Shown here: positions 23,763-37,700 of the stretch, piece by piece | Layout: every line of letters begins with the position of its first letter | Position numbering within the stretch: position 1 is the stretch's first letter | From: Glandiceps talaboti | Lineage: Eukaryota; Hemichordata; Enteropneusta; Spengelidae | Assembly: GCF_964340395.1 (NCBI RefSeq) | Contig: NC_135551.1 | Location: 10,554,879-10,618,878 of the forward strand | Direction: 5' to 3' | Length of the DNA stretch: 64,000 nucleotides | Translations under genes and position numbers: made by a program | Notes under the pieces: model-generated | Seen by the model: the letters and a program-made list of their open reading frames with translations, nothing else | Told to the model about the DNA's origin: nothing | Database searches by the model: none

Positions 23763-24180
23763 AGCCACAAGTAGCTGTAACTAGAGGGCTTGGAGAGGCG
23801 GGGACTATTTTGCTAGACGGAAGCAGTATGGGGCGAGATCATCGCCAAATTAGAATTCCTTTGTGTATGATTTTGTTATATTTAGTTGTCTAATCCCTAT
23901 GATATCACTTTTACCTTTATTTAGTAGTTATTTCAATAGTAATTTACCAAATTATCATTATTTTATCATTATTTTATAATCAATTGACTGTTTTATTATG
24001 ATTTTATATTTACTTGATAAATATTCTCTTATGATTTGACGATATTATTATTTTGTCATTTAATTATTAATTAACGGTTTTATCCTTATTTTGAAGTTGT
24101 ATAATCAACATGTTATCATTATTTGAAGATGTTATATCATTATTTGATTATTAATTGACGGTTTCATCCATATTTTGAAG

Positions 24181-24432
24181 TTATTTAATCAATATGTTAT
24201 CATTATTTGATGGTGCTATAGCTAATTTACCATTATTTGTCATCATGTCCTCACTCTCTATGACTTTAAAATGAAGCATTAATTCCATAACAATCCCAGT
24301 GACAGTTAATTTGAAAGTAAAGTTGTCAGAAATGTAATGGTTCATTTTTGCATGTTTGAAGATGGCTCTCACAGGTTGCACAGTCCTGTTTCCCTCGCAT
24401 TCATCCTGTGTCTCGAAAATGTACAGAACCAT
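24181..24432 (-). CDS. Hypothetical 83-codon ORF, arm 2
   Basis: Copy of the ORF at 22841-23092 in the second arm of the 1340-bp duplication; identical at protein level to the unit 2 copy. Confidence 0.2.
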   Translation of the reverse strand: MVLYIFETQDECEGNRTVQPVRAIFKHAKMNHYISDNFTFKLTVTGIVMELMLHFKVIESEDMMTNNGKLAIAPSNNDNILIK

Positions 24433-26040
24433 GATCGAACTCAATTAACTTCACTCACCGCTATCGTGGCTACGAGTGTGATGACTACTTAGAATCAACG
24501 TGATTTTTCTATCTAAATTGGATATAAACTCCACTGAAAGATAAATTTACAAGATATCCCTAAACTCATGTTCTTTGTAGAAGTTTAATTATTCTGAAAT
24601 ATAGCTCAGGAAACAAGTACCTGTGGTCTCCCTACTCTCCCAGAGAACACTTTCAGGGTTTGATATCTTAGGGGAGAACCATTTGATTTCGGGGGGGGGG
24701 GGTGGAGGGGTGAAGGAAGTGGGTATGACAGCAATTTTCCCCCATCACTGTGATAGCATTTTTTCTATTGTCAGTCCTGCATCAAATTATTTTTTCCATA
24801 TGCAATTTTTTTTCTCTCGGTTACCAATTTTGTAACGCGCAGTCCAAACCTATACCTACATTATTACATGTCATTGGCTCACAACTAACTTGTTCTGTGT
24901 ATGTAGCACTAAGTAGCTATAGCAGTTTACAAACCATGCTCCTGCTATTTAAATTTTATGTATAAGAGATTGCTGGTAAAATATTTGATATTTGTCAGCC
25001 ACTCCATTTGTTGAATGTTCCTCTCGTGACACTTTATCATTGACATTCTACTCTGGCAGCAGGCTGAGATATATTTGTCTTTTTTAACTTCTGAGTTTAA
25101 AACAAATATATATATATATCTCATATGTTGCATCCATATTTTCTTCTATGCTATGTACTAAAATCAGTTTACATAGAATATTAGATATCACTTAGGAACA
25201 ATGGAAGGATGGTCATATTAAAGAAAATATTTTCAGTAAAGTGGAAAAGCAAATTTGAAACATGCAATATAGTATAGCGTATCAGTATACCACATTAGTA
25301 AAAGCTGTGTTATGGAAAGAGCTGATGAATATGACATATGTTCCTTGTGTTGTGATAGTGCATGCAATCATTGGAATCGGAGGGCCTTGCTCTGAATGCA
25401 TTTTGACATGTTTGTTGAAACTAATTGTTTTCACATAGCAGAGGAAATGGCTAATTTACAGTAATTCTGGTCCTGGATATTTTCAACTTCGAAGCTGCTT
25501 TTTTACACATTAATTAAGATACTGCCATTCAACTCTTACATTGATGTATTATTTCGTATGTTCAATTTGAAGGATTTTAAAATCAGACAATTGTTTGTTA
25601 CATGTATTAATTTGTTAACAACTTTCTCAAGCCATCACGGGATCAAATCTCTTTTTTCTCCTTCACTTGCCGACACCACCCCCCCCCCCCCCGCCAAATC
25701 CTTCATCATCACCTCCAGAAATGAAATGGTTCTCCCCTTATTTCAGTGTACTGGGATTGCTGCTCGGAGTTCGCGTTGACCAAAGTGTTCCATGGTTTCG
25801 TAAAATGGTAATGGCTTTATTTATGCCATTGAAAACACGGGGAGTAATCAAGGTTACAGCTTGGTATACAAGTTGTCGCTATATGGAGAGTTAAACTCTA
25901 AAGTTCAAGTCAAAACCCGGATATCTTCGAACACATTGTACAGCATCAAAGGCGCCATTTCATTCTTGGAGTGCCTATTTAGTATTTGAGTACATAGTGT
26001 TACAAAGTATATAACTGTATTATAAATTATCATAGATACA

Positions 26041-26998
26041 TTGGCAAATAGTTGCCAACAGGATCACAAGGTAGTATACAGTCATACTTTAAACGTACCA
26101 GTCCTTATGTCCTTGTATAGCACAGCCCTTCCGAATTTGAAATTTTCCACTTTGAGTGAAACTCCCATGACTGTTCAATTGCCCCACATAAAAAATATGG
26201 AAAATGAGTCGCAACAAACCTTGGGCAGGGAAAATAATATCAAAATCGATTTAAATCGTGCTGCCACTATGCTTCGTGAAAATTCTAAAGTTTTTCTCAC
26301 TCCAATGGATCAATTTAAAGAGGAAAATATCAAAATTAGTGATAATCCACTGGGTTTTACTTTATTCTCAACCCCGACTTGGATACCATTGGCATTGTCA
26401 TGTTTTAACTTAGCACTAACAATGTATCTGATGTGGAAAATGAGAAATTTGAATATAGCATTACAAATATTAATGACTAGAAAAGTTGATGCACAGTAAA
26501 TTTGTTGGTTTAAATCTACGATCCCACCACCTACACAAGCATTTGAACCTACGCAGAACACCGATTATATCAAATATATTATTGAAGCACTGTGTATCTT
26601 TGCTCTCTGTTTGATATTCATGGCCACCTACAAATACTGCCTTCGTACATTTAGACAATATTGGCGAAAACTAACAATTAAGAATAGAGATCATGAAGAG
26701 GGTCCTGTTGAGATGTCTAGCATTCCGATGCTACCCACTCAATCTAATGATAGTATGAACAATAGTAGTACCCTTGACTGTTTGTACGATTCATGACAAC
26801 CCCTAAGAAGGCCCCTTCATTCATGAAAATAAGGACGCACCTAATGCGAATATTGACATACCAGACGTGACTAATACACGGCCTCATAGTGTTGATGCTA
26901 GTAAATCCAGCGCTAATAAGACCTTACATACTCCGGTTAAACATGCTAAGGCTAATTCACAGTGTGACCCCTTGAGTTTAACTTGGTTTACAATATAA
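26041..26998 (+). pseudogene. Env-like / membrane third-ORF remnant of the LTR element, unit 1
   Basis: An open frame from the internal deletion point to TAA at 26497-26499 has a polar N-terminal part and a hydrophobic membrane segment near its end. In the same frame beyond the stop, a second hydrophobic segment follows (about 26560-26640), then a polar tail to a stop at 26796. The C-terminal part continues in another frame to TAA at 26998, with an extra TAA at about 26811 in this copy. The last residues (CDPLSLTWFTI) recur in the second relic at 38425. Position between internal region and 3' LTR plus two membrane segments suggests an env-like protein; homology is unproven. Broken by stop codons and a frameshift. 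Confidence 0.5.
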
Positions 26999-27182
26999 AG
27001 GTAGCGTCACTGGAATTTTGATGGTTGACTATAGTCAATTTTGATTTCTGACTTTGAAATTATTATTAATGGTACCTATTTATAATGATGATTTCAATTT
27101 TGACGTCAATTTGTGACATATTATTGAGTTTTTTTGAGTATAATTACTTTTGAACATTATTACTTATTGAAATGAGAACATT

Positions 27183-27868
27183 GAACTCTGAATGTTGAGA
27201 TCATTTCAACTGTGACTGTTGAAATAATATTGAACTCTGAACGTTGAGATCATTTCAACTATGACTGTTGAAATAATATTGAACTCTGAATGTTGAGATC
27301 ATTTCAACTATGACTGTTGAAATAATATTGAACTCTGAATGTTGAGATCATTTCAACTATGACTGTTGAAATAATATTGAACTCTGAATGTTGAGATCAT
27401 TTCAACTATGACTGTTGAAATAATATTGAACTCTGAATGTTGAGATCATTTCAACTATGACTGTTGAAATAATATTGAACTCTGAATGTTGAGATCATTT
27501 CAACTATGACTGTTGAAATAATATTGAACTCTGAATGTTGAGATCATTTCAACTATGACTGTTGAAATAATATTGAACTCTGAATGTTGAGATCATTTCA
27601 ACTATGACTGTTGAAATAATATTGAACTCTGAATGTTGAGATCATTTCAACTATGACTGTTGAAATAATATTGAACTCTGAATGTTGAGATCATTTCAAC
27701 TATGACTGTTGAAATAATATTGAACTCTGAATGTTGAGATCATTTCAACTATGACTGTTGAAATAATATTGAACTCTGAATGTTGAGATCATTTCAACTA
27801 TGACTGTTGAAATAATATTGAACTCTGAATGTTGAGATCATTTCAACTATGACTGTTGAAATAATATT
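27183..27868. repeat. 49-bp minisatellite, 14 copies
   Basis: Fourteen head-to-tail 49-bp units between the env-like remnant and the 3' LTR. The first two units carry variants (ACTGTGAC and GAACGTTG); the rest are essentially identical. Each unit contains ATTTCAAC-tatgact-GTTGAAAT, a perfect 8-bp stem with a 7-base loop. In unit 2 there are only three copies. Confidence 0.95.
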
Positions 27869-28430
27869 GAACTCTACACTGTGAGACAACTTTGAACTAC
27901 TGATAAGAAGAAACATTTTCAACCATGGACAACTTGAGTAATAATTAAGATAATGCGTTAAGATTAGATAAATGATATTTTAACTTGTTGAAGACAAGTA
28001 TTTTACGTTTATATAAGACACTTTTTCCATTTTAAGATATTTAGATAAGAGTGTTTACGATTTTAGGATAAGTATATTTTAACTTTCAATGCCGACGTGT
28101 GATTTTCTGTCGACTTAAGTGATTTCAATAATTTTATTAACATACTTTCATTAACATTCTAACATTTAAGTGATTTCAGAGACTTTAAACTTTTACTAAC
28201 ATTTTAACATTTTAACTACAACAAAAACAAACAAAAAAACCAAAACAAAACAAAAATTAATTATTACCAATTTTCTATTCTTTGATTACATTTTACCTTA
28301 CACAGAATGCCTTTGAATTTTGAATTTTACTCAAATTATTAACATTTCTATACCTTTTATTACTCTTTCATTATTCTTTTCAATTTCAATTGCTTGTTTT
28401 GGGGACAAAACACTATGGAGTAGGGGGTGG

Positions 28431-29131
28431 TGTTACAAAGTATATAATTGTATTATAAACACACTAATTGTATCTAGGTTACCCGACCGTGTGAGGTCTA
28501 ATTGATTAATGAGATAGTAATACGAGCTAGGCCATGTTATTACTTGTAATTAAGTGAATGTTGCAAGTGTCACTACAAGTGATAAATCACAACTTTTAAT
28601 GAATTCAGCCTTAGTAGAAAAGGGTATTTTCAAAATAGTTTATCTCTGAATTAAATTAACTGTAGTTCATAAACACTTCCTATATAAGGAAAAGAGTTGA
28701 AGTTTACTGTAAACATGTTATTTACTAACCATATTTGAATTACGGAATGAAGCTTTAGATTTTAATAAAATGTGAATGTTGGGTGTATACAAAGGGGCCT
28801 ACGGATAGGAGAGAGATCTTGCGGGGCGGCAGAGAGCAACACGTCTGGATTTACGGTGACTGATCAGCGTCGTAGTAGGAATACTACGGGGAATTAATTG
28901 TTTTCTATCTAGTTTGAACTGATGTAAGTGAAGGAAAACGAATCCAAAGCTCTCGTATTGTTGGTTTAGGCATACATCTTCTTCACCAAAAGTAATATTT
29001 TGAGTGCTTGTGAGTTTATCCACTGAATACGTATCCTGAGATTCTGGTACCTCTGAGATTGCCTGTGTGCGTCTGAAGTTACAACTTGAATTTGGTCAAT
29101 AACTATCAACACCAAAGACAAGTCGGTAACA
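28431..29131 (+). repeat. LTR, unit 2 copy
   Basis: 701 bp with TGTTAC and GTAACA ends, TATA-like box and AATAAA as in 59-759, differing from it at very few positions (for example G to T just before the AATAAA). Confidence 0.8.
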
Positions 29132-29968
29132 ATAGCAATAGCAATTTGTGTGTTAGGTTAGAGTTGGGGTTAGTTTTTACTTTCATAAAATTCATCACTG
29201 GTACCTGGTATATATTGAGGGCAGTTTTAACTGGTGATTGAACTAGCCATTTGTATTTAAATCAATTCGTCATTCTCAAAATAAAAACTTGTTCTAAATG
29301 AAATTGTAGAGGCATCATGGTATTGGCTACATCTTAATGTATTAACCGAAGCCATAAAAACATTGAAAATAATGTACAATTGGTATTAATATACTGTACA
29401 GAGAGTTGCATTCGATTTGTTAAAGCCACAAATAGCTGTAACTAGAGGGCTGGGAGAGGAAGGGACTGTTTTCATAGACGAAAATAGTCAAATGATTGTA
29501 GCGAAAGTGTTGTAAGACGTAATAACATTAATTTCGATAGGTTACATCAATTCGCTCAATTTTGAATCAGCGAAATTTATGCAACCTAAACAGCATGTAT
29601 TTCTGTAACTAAAGGAAAGGCTAAAATTGAAAAGAATATTTCACACGGTTTGTTTCAGCGTACCAAAGCCTTGGTACTTCAAAGGTAAACGAACTATACC
29701 GCAAACAAGCATGTGAGGCTGAGCAAAATGTGGCAACATGCAGCAGTAGTTGCCAGTAAAATCATCTAGCCAGTCTGTAAGGTACGCCTTGAAGGGGCGC
29801 CGTCACACATCGGTCAAAAGGAGGCCGGTGAGGACGCGACAGAACAACACGACGTATCTTACAGTCTATATCTGGTCTGAGTAAAAAGCTACATCAGTGC
29901 ACGAACATTCGAACAACAATATTGGTCGACAAAGTGTGCATACTTCAAACCCCCAAAACAACAACTAT

Positions 29969-30065
<97 letters not shown>

Positions 30066-33000
30066 CGAGAGAGAGAGAGCGAGCAATTGGGATTAACTTC
30101 AAGATGTTGAAAGTGAAATAACTGTTTTCTATATTACGAGATCATATGATCATGATGAGATGACATTTTGTATTGAATGTAACGAATATGAATGAATGGT
30201 AGTTGGTCAAAGTGAAGGTCGCCATTTCATCCAACCTACTTCTCATTTAGAAATCACATGATCTGCCATATGTTGATTGCATACACAAATAATTGGCGGC
30301 CATCATTTCTCTCGTATTGTGCTCTGTCTATTCACTGAAACTACCATTGGGATTCCTGAAAAAAAAACCAACCAAACAAACAAACAAAAAAACATACAAA
30401 CCCCAGCTAACACCTTCAAAGAACTGTAGCGCGGTTTTCTTATTGTAATGCGCCATCCTTCGTACAGGGTATGACAAAAAATGACTGTAATCGATCGATT
30501 ACGAAAACGATTGATAGATTTGATGATCGCTTGATTAATTAATAATTCTGTGTATACTTTATTTACAGTAAGCTATTTATGGTCATGTCAAGTGCCATCT
30601 TAGAAGAAGACATGTTGAAGAGGTGGAAGTATACACGGCTATCTTGACTCGCAGAGATAATATGTACATATTCAGATTTCATAATTTGAAGGTTGGACTA
30701 ACATTTCTATAACATGATAATGGTTATTATAAGAGTACACATCTCTAGTTCATCTAATTATTGATAATGTGGTTGTATAATTAATTTAAGAAATAAAATA
30801 TTTCTCTTACTGGATTTTCCAATTTGTTTTCTTTTTTTTCTGTTCAGTATAATGTGTGTGTCTGTACTCTTCCATATTATGTTTTTGTTTTCGATCCCGT
30901 CCTATTCTTGCTCATCCAAAGTCAATAACGTACAAATGTGAAGGACCATGTTTCATGGCTAGAGATTCAATTCCAGATAATATTCAAAAAACAAGTAGCT
31001 TCCAAATCAATTAAACTGTTCGGGCAGTTTGAATTCATCCTTGGAGATTGGAATAGATAATGCAAACCCAAATGAAATATAAACCGATCGCAACCTCCTT
31101 TGTTTGGTATATATAGTTGGAAAGTGTGTCAGCTTTTAGGCAGATATTGCCCTCGCTGGCATGTGTTTGTAATTCAAAATACACAATTGCGTCCCGCATT
31201 AAATTGTAACTTTAATAGTGGTAGTGTTCGTCCTATTTTCTCTCTTTTTGCAAATGAATCAGATTTAATCATGTCTACTCCCCTTGTCTCTATAAGACAC
31301 CATAGAATTAAAGAAAATATGTCACGAAAGCGGAGTTATTCGAAAAGTGCAAGATGGGGGAGGGACCACAATTACTGGAGAAATAACAAAGAACACACAC
31401 ACACACAGATGTCACAGGTTTAACATTGCCTAATATTTTTTTCTAAAATAATAAAATGCAACAATTGTACAGCGAAATCGTTTGTATGAAAACTATGCTC
31501 AAAACTGCAAACTTAGAGTGCACTATAAAATTACTGATGGCGGTTTGTGGCAAATAAAACTACTCACAAAGTTCGACTTTCAGTTTCTTTTGTCTTCTAT
31601 CAAAGTGCAGACTTGAGACACACTATTGGCACTGAAACACACGCAATTCATGGATGAGATTGTCCATTGTCCAGCAAAGAAACGTTCAGTTCAATACAAC
31701 ATGTCTTATTCACAATCCCCGCCAAAACGTCGAGCTTCCAAGCAGAGTTCAGAACTTTCTCATATCTCCATCTGCATACAATAGCAAGGTTGTAAGTTTA
31801 TTACACATCAAAATCTGAAGATCAGCTCCCGCAAATGTCAAATATTTATCCCATTTATACTACTACGTAAACAAGTATATTGCCACACACGATTGGATGA
31901 TCCTAATTGCCACCAGGTGTCCTTCATCACCTTTTCGTCTATTACAATACAGCACTAAAGTTGACAAACTGTAGTGGGAAGTGCATGTGAACTTACTGTG
32001 ATAATGGGTCACCTTCAGCGGTAAAAATGCAGTTTTTGTCGAAATATGTTCTTAAACTACATAAACCCATATTTTCACCTAATTAAGTTTACGAATGCAT
32101 TATTATGGATATATTATGATATCTGTAAAGTTAATTTAGTACAAGTAGAACTATATATCTCAAATAGGACGGTTTTGAAAAAATGTGTAAATTGAATAAT
32201 TTTCATTGAGAGGCCGGGGGGGGGGGGTTACTTCAAAATTGAGGTGTCGATGATAAAATGCACCCCAGGTATTTGTGAATGCAGCTAACGTAAGGCAGAA
32301 GTTAGGCTTACGTTTCATTAGTTCACTAGTTTCATTAGCATTTTCTTAAACTTTTAGAGAACCTCCGATACTACCGAATTTATATTTCGAAATAATTATG
32401 AAAAGTTACACAAATGGACGAGCTTTCAAAGATTTAATAAGAAGCAGGTTGACAAGGTCAGCAGACTAAGAACGTGAATGTCACCTGACAATAGAGTCAC
32501 GTGATGCACGAAGCGTATAGCGGGCTAGGTTGTGATCTTTTTATTTTATGTCTATTTTCTTTGAATTCCTGGGCATAGGTATATAATAAATTGGCTAATC
32601 GTAATCTCGTAAGTAGGTCTATTTATTCCGTACTCGGAGGCCATCCGTTCAAAGATAGGAATAGTATTACAATAAAGCAATACATTATATAGCAATGGCA
32701 CTGTTACATAACACTGTTTACTTCTTTACGTAGTTTCATGGCATGAAATAAGAATACTGCGAGACGTTGTAGTGTATCTACATTGTTAGAAGAAAGTAAA
32801 TCGACAAAGTTCTGTACATCATGGAGAACCAGACTTTCATATATCTTGAAGGTCAGGAACTCATTCCAATGTTCTCACCGTGGTGTTATCTTTTTAAGGT
32901 CCTTACCCATTGTAAAATAATATTTACGTGTGAAACACAGTTTGATTAAGCTATTTGATAGGTGCTTCCGATTAAAGGAATGATCTAATGTAACCCATAG

Positions 33001-33380
33001 TCTAGTTGCTTGACCTCGGATGTTCCGATACAATACGACACATGAACGAACATCGCTATTGAGAATGGAACATCCGAGGTCTAGCTAAAGTCATCTCTGC
33101 AGTTCAGGGATATAAATAACTGCCAATCAGAGAACCGCATTGACGACAAGAACAAACAGAGGACAATAGCTAATTTTCAGCTTAAGGAGGGGCTTGTAAA
33201 AATAACCACCAATGCCTTAACTGAAATGTGTGAATGACAACGTCTACACACTCATCAAACTCACAATTACCATAATCTGATAAGACATAGGAGTTAGTAG
33301 TTTGTTATCATCGCGTGATATTGGACATAAGTATTATAGAGCATTAGCATTATAGAGGTCATGGGTTATTGAATATATTA

Positions 33381-33410
33381 ACACACACACACACACATAA
33401 ATACATGTAT

Positions 33411-33505
<95 letters not shown>
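33381..33505. repeat. (CA)n/(TA)n microsatellite, unit 2
   Basis: One uninterrupted (TA)n run from about 33419. The ribozyme-like insert found between two (TA)n runs in unit 1 is absent. Confidence 0.95.
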
Positions 33506-33508
<3 letters not shown>

Positions 33509-33566
33509 GGCCCATGGCCCAACCCACGGCCCACTCAATGGAATGTCAAGAATGAAAATGACATTA

Positions 33567-33640
33567 GCTAGACGTTCGGGCAAGCCCTCATTGTGAACTT
33601 CGTTCGCTTATAGTATCGAAAGAAAGCCCGAACGTCTAGC
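33567..33640. repeat. 15-bp perfect inverted repeat, unit 2 copy
   Basis: Both arms are unchanged relative to the unit 1 copy, while the loop and flanks carry substitutions. No ribozyme-like insert is present nearby in this unit. Confidence 0.7.
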
Positions 33641-35280
33641 AGCAAGACTATGCAACCCACTGATAAGGTAAACACTAATTATAAACGTGTAGGGGATATG
33701 CACCAATGCGACAACCTGTGATTGAAACTGTGGCCTGTTATCAAGTAATTTTAATCACACACGATTGAGGGTTTAATTAGAACTGCTTTATTTCATGGCA
33801 TTTTTGTTGTTCGTATTATTGGTTGCAATTTACCCACATTCAAGTCTTTTCTAGTCAAGTGGGGGTAGTGTGTGGGATGGGGATCACCACCGGGTTGGTT
33901 TGTGGGGATGGGGATCACCAGTTGGGTGGTGTGTTAGGGCGGGGATCACCAGTGGGGGTGGTGGAGGTTTACAAGCGACCCGAGAAATGGGGTTATTATC
34001 ATAATAATTTCATATACTTACTCAACATAAATCGAGTTACCATGTCACTCTTCCATCGCAGTAATTTGTAGCTATTTAAAAATAAAAAAATGAATGGCTG
34101 TTTTCACAACAATATTGGCTTTTACGATAGGGCATGCGCACTTAGGTTTGTAGAAGATTTGCTCATATATGACAAAACCAATATTTTAAAAATAAAAGTT
34201 GTCATTGTGAAAGCAGGGCGAGTTTTGAGCAATATTTACAGTTGTTTGTTTGTGGTATCTGGATTCTCATAGTCTAGGAACAAATGACGTGAAAAGAAAC
34301 ACACCAACACTAATTTCAAGATAGCGATAGCGTTTTTGTATTTTGATACACAAGTGATAACAAATAATTGAAATTGAAATTTTCTGCCGGGGAATAAAAA
34401 TTGGGAAGAAAAAAGTAAAGAGATGGTATAATAAAGTAAAGCCATGAATGCCGCTTTCAGCTATTTCTATTCTTATTACCACATCGTCTTTGCCTGATAT
34501 ACCTTTTAATCAACAGAATGTTTGGAAGGTACTGTCCAAAACATGGCAATTCAAATTCAATAATACTTTCCGAAGAGGTTTGCTTGTAGTCTGTGAGGTA
34601 CGCCGCGCGATGGGGCGCCCTCACACATCGGCCAACCTCTCGGCGGAACGTCACGACGTATTTTACAGACTGAGTCTACTTTAATTGGATCCCATGAGAA
34701 CAGACACGGGCTGGTCTAAGAGTACGATTCGATGCGTAACATATTTTTGAATGCTTATTCACTTGCCTATCCAATAATGTCTTTGCAAAATATATTGGCA
34801 TTTGGATGTTGCTAGCTATTAAGGGTGTTATCATGTTACCATGGTTGGTTGGGCCAGTTATGTCAATATGTCTGCCAATCCACCAGGTAGATTTTGAGAA
34901 CTGTATAAGATTCTTAACCAGAAGTTAAGATTTTTAGATAGAATTTACATATAAATGATGGGATCATTATGCTATGATTAAATCTTCATCTACACATCCC
35001 TAGGAATATTTCAACCAACATTCAGGTAAACTGGCAAAAAGTTTCGGAATTAAAGATTTTGACCAATAAAAGACACATCGTTAGACCTTATGTACCTATC
35101 ACTATATAAGACTGATGGGATCATTAATGAACAATCTACACATCCCTAATAAATTTCAGACATATCTGCTTTGTATTTTTAGTTTCATTTTGCACACCAA
35201 AAATAAGATTTCTGTAGTACTCAAATCACACACCTAGTGCACCTGAGGTGGGATGAGTTTGATTAGAGCAATTTCCATCT

Positions 35281-35283
35281 GAG

Positions 35284-35325
<42 letters not shown>

Positions 35326-35358
35326 ACACACACACGCACGCACGCACACACACACACA

Positions 35359-35398
<40 letters not shown>

Positions 35399-35427
35399 AA
35401 CACACACACAGACACACACACACACTT
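35281..35427. repeat. (CA)n microsatellite with CGCA variants, unit 2
   Basis: Counterpart of about 8695-8826. Ends next to the stop codon of the terminal exon at 35431. Confidence 0.9.
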
Positions 35428-35430
35428 ACT

Positions 35431-35824
35431 TTACGCAGACACAAATGTACATGCACGCTCATTATATGTCAAATATGTTGTACTGCTACCTATAGTAGTA
35501 AGTCCAAAGGACATTAATGCCTGCGATTTGGATTTCTCATACTGGTTATTCACCAAAGTGATTTCATCATGAATATCACGCAGAAGAATTTTGAACTCAG
35601 TGACCAAGGACTTGATTTGGTTTAGCCGGTGAACATCTCCTAGCTCATTCTTGAGAACGTCGCCTTTCAGCCTTTCTCGGAAGTCTTTAATCAGCGTCTT
35701 TTCAGACAGCTATCTGGTGCGCAGTTCAGAGAATCGATCCTCCACAGAAAAGCCACAAAACGAGTCATACGATGTTTGATATTGGTTGTTGATGCTAATA
35801 ATAACCTCACTTGTCACATAAACA
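35431..35824 (-). pseudogene. Terminal exon (exon 4) of broken helical secreted protein gene
   Basis: Acceptor TTCCAG before 35824; frame open to TAA at 35433-35431 except for a TAG at 35712-35710. Entry phase 2 fits the donor of exon 3 (36736). The encoded segment is a long charged helix with heptad-like spacing, then a short G/S/T-rich C-terminus. It shares its TAG with the unit 1 copy (8832-9225), so that lesion is older than the duplication, or the two units are alleles. Confidence 0.55.
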
Positions 35825-36735
35825 CTGGAATTTCCCAAATCGAAAATAGAAATAGAAAGGCCCTCTAACTCTAATAATTTTTATCCAATGCATTGCAATT
35901 GATGTCACTATTTCATTCCAACTGTAGAAAAAAGACCCACGCAGATTTAATTAAGCGAACTGTTGATGATAAATTCAAATTCAAAACAGATTTATATATG
36001 TTTATTGCAAGTGCCTCATATCAGACTTCCTGACTAATAGGAACATCAAGAGAAGTCTTTCGGCTATTGGTGGATATGATTCATTAATTGGAATTAAATA
36101 GAACATATTCAAAAGTATTAACTAAACCCCTCAAACTAACAGACTGTTCCACTTCAAAAAAATCTTTGAAATGTTAGACAGAATAGCCACAGCAAAGACA
36201 GACAATCATCGTAGAGGGTGTTTGGCAATATCTTTTGACATATATGGATGAATTCATAAACCGCACATACAAATACAAATACAAATACAAATACAAATAC
36301 AAATACAAATACAAATACGAATACGAATACAAATACGAATACAAATACAAATACAAATAAAATTCACTACAATTTGAAATCAAAAGTCCGTTTATCGGAA
36401 ACACACATTTTGTTTATTTTGCCCAATTCAGAAATATTTTCATTATACCTTTAAGTTGTATTTCAAATAATATTTCAAAATATTTCTGCAAAATAGAATC
36501 ACTTTGATTATAGTGAAGGACGTTGTCGCTTGATGACCTATGAATGTTAGGTAAGCTATATAGAAAGTGAGCGTAAATAGTATTTTATTCAATTATAATT
36601 TGACAAAGCCATTAATTTGCTTATATTCCAAATATCACTCGACAATAATTTCACACAGAAAGCTCTTGAACATGTTGTTTCTCTACTCCATCGTTTAATT
36701 AATTAGTATGCCCGTTTAATTATCGATTGTTTCAC

Positions 36736-36830
36736 TGGCTGAAAGCTCGACTAAGTTTAAAGCGAATGGCATCCATGTCCGAGTAGAGTGTTTCGGCTTT
36801 TGATTTCAGACCATCCAGTTCTCCTAGCCA
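36736..36830 (-). pseudogene. Exon 3 of broken helical secreted protein gene
   Basis: A 95-bp exon. Acceptor TTACAG before 36830 accepts phase 0, exactly what the donor of exon 2 (56005) delivers; the donor GTGAAA at 36735 leaves phase 2 for exon 4. The intron to exon 2 would be 19.2 kb and contain the acyltransferase gene on the other strand. Confidence 0.5.
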
Positions 36831-37700
36831 CTGTAAGATACCAGAGACACGCACACTTACATTAGAGCTTACTCACTGAGTTTGAAAGGTATACATGGCC
36901 AATTTGTTGTAAAGACGTGGTAAATTGAGATACTTATGTGGTAGGGGTGTGGCAAAGGCAAAGTAAGCTGTAGTCAACAAGCTATGCTGTCAATACAGCT
37001 ACGCGTATCGGTGTAACAAAGTACAATATAGGCACGGGGAGATATATAATGTAATTTCAGAGTTAGAGCGTGCAGAGTCAGAAATACTAATGTCATCCAC
37101 AAATCAAGTAAGCTTACAAGAGACAATGAGGAAACATTTTATTTTGTCTGTAAAGTTGATGAAATGAGACATAATCTTGAAACAGTGCAATCTTTTCATG
37201 TATATAGAGAGGGTGTACTGATTCTCGCAAAGGGGAGAGTTCACTACAAATGACGCCAGTCTTCAAGAAACGTGGAAAAATGTTAGAAAAAAATGACGAC
37301 ATGGTAACAGAAGTGTACAAAGATATTTTAAACAGATATTTTAGGAAATTTATCAGAAATAAATTCAGTATACAGTACAGAAATACGAAAAAGAAAGGAT
37401 ACGCTGTACAGCACGTCTACCAGCTCTGCACAAAACAACTGAGCACACCATATATCATCATCGTCGTCGTAAACCACAGCCTCTTTTACGGCACCGTCCG
37501 TCTGAAATGGGACTGGACAGAAATTACAGGGGGCGGTGATATTTTCAAAACACCAAGGCATGAAAAATATAGACTCCCCTTTAAATCTTTGCACACAAAT
37601 TCCTGACCCACCCCTCTACCATGCATGAAAAAAGTGACACCCCTCCCCTGACAAATTCTAATGAGTTCACAAATACAATTCAACACACTACGTTTTCCTG

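Larger units (their letters stand above)
25998..29131 (+). mobile_element. Internally deleted LTR retroelement at the unit 1/2 junction
   Basis: Left end: the first 29 bp of the LTR (TGTTACAAAG... to 26026), then an abrupt switch to env-like coding sequence. Right end: a polypurine-like tract and a complete 701-bp 3' LTR (28431-29131). ATAG flanks both sides (25994-25997 and 29132-29135), a 4-bp target-site duplication. The 5' LTR body, primer-binding site, gag and pol are all missing, so the element is non-autonomous. The TGTTAC/GTAACA ends and small target duplication fit Ty3/gypsy-type elements; no pol remains to confirm it. Confidence 0.75.

Noticed and set aside
27183-27868. CRISPR-like array
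   Set aside because: Units are contiguous identical repeats without unique spacers, in a eukaryotic retroelement.
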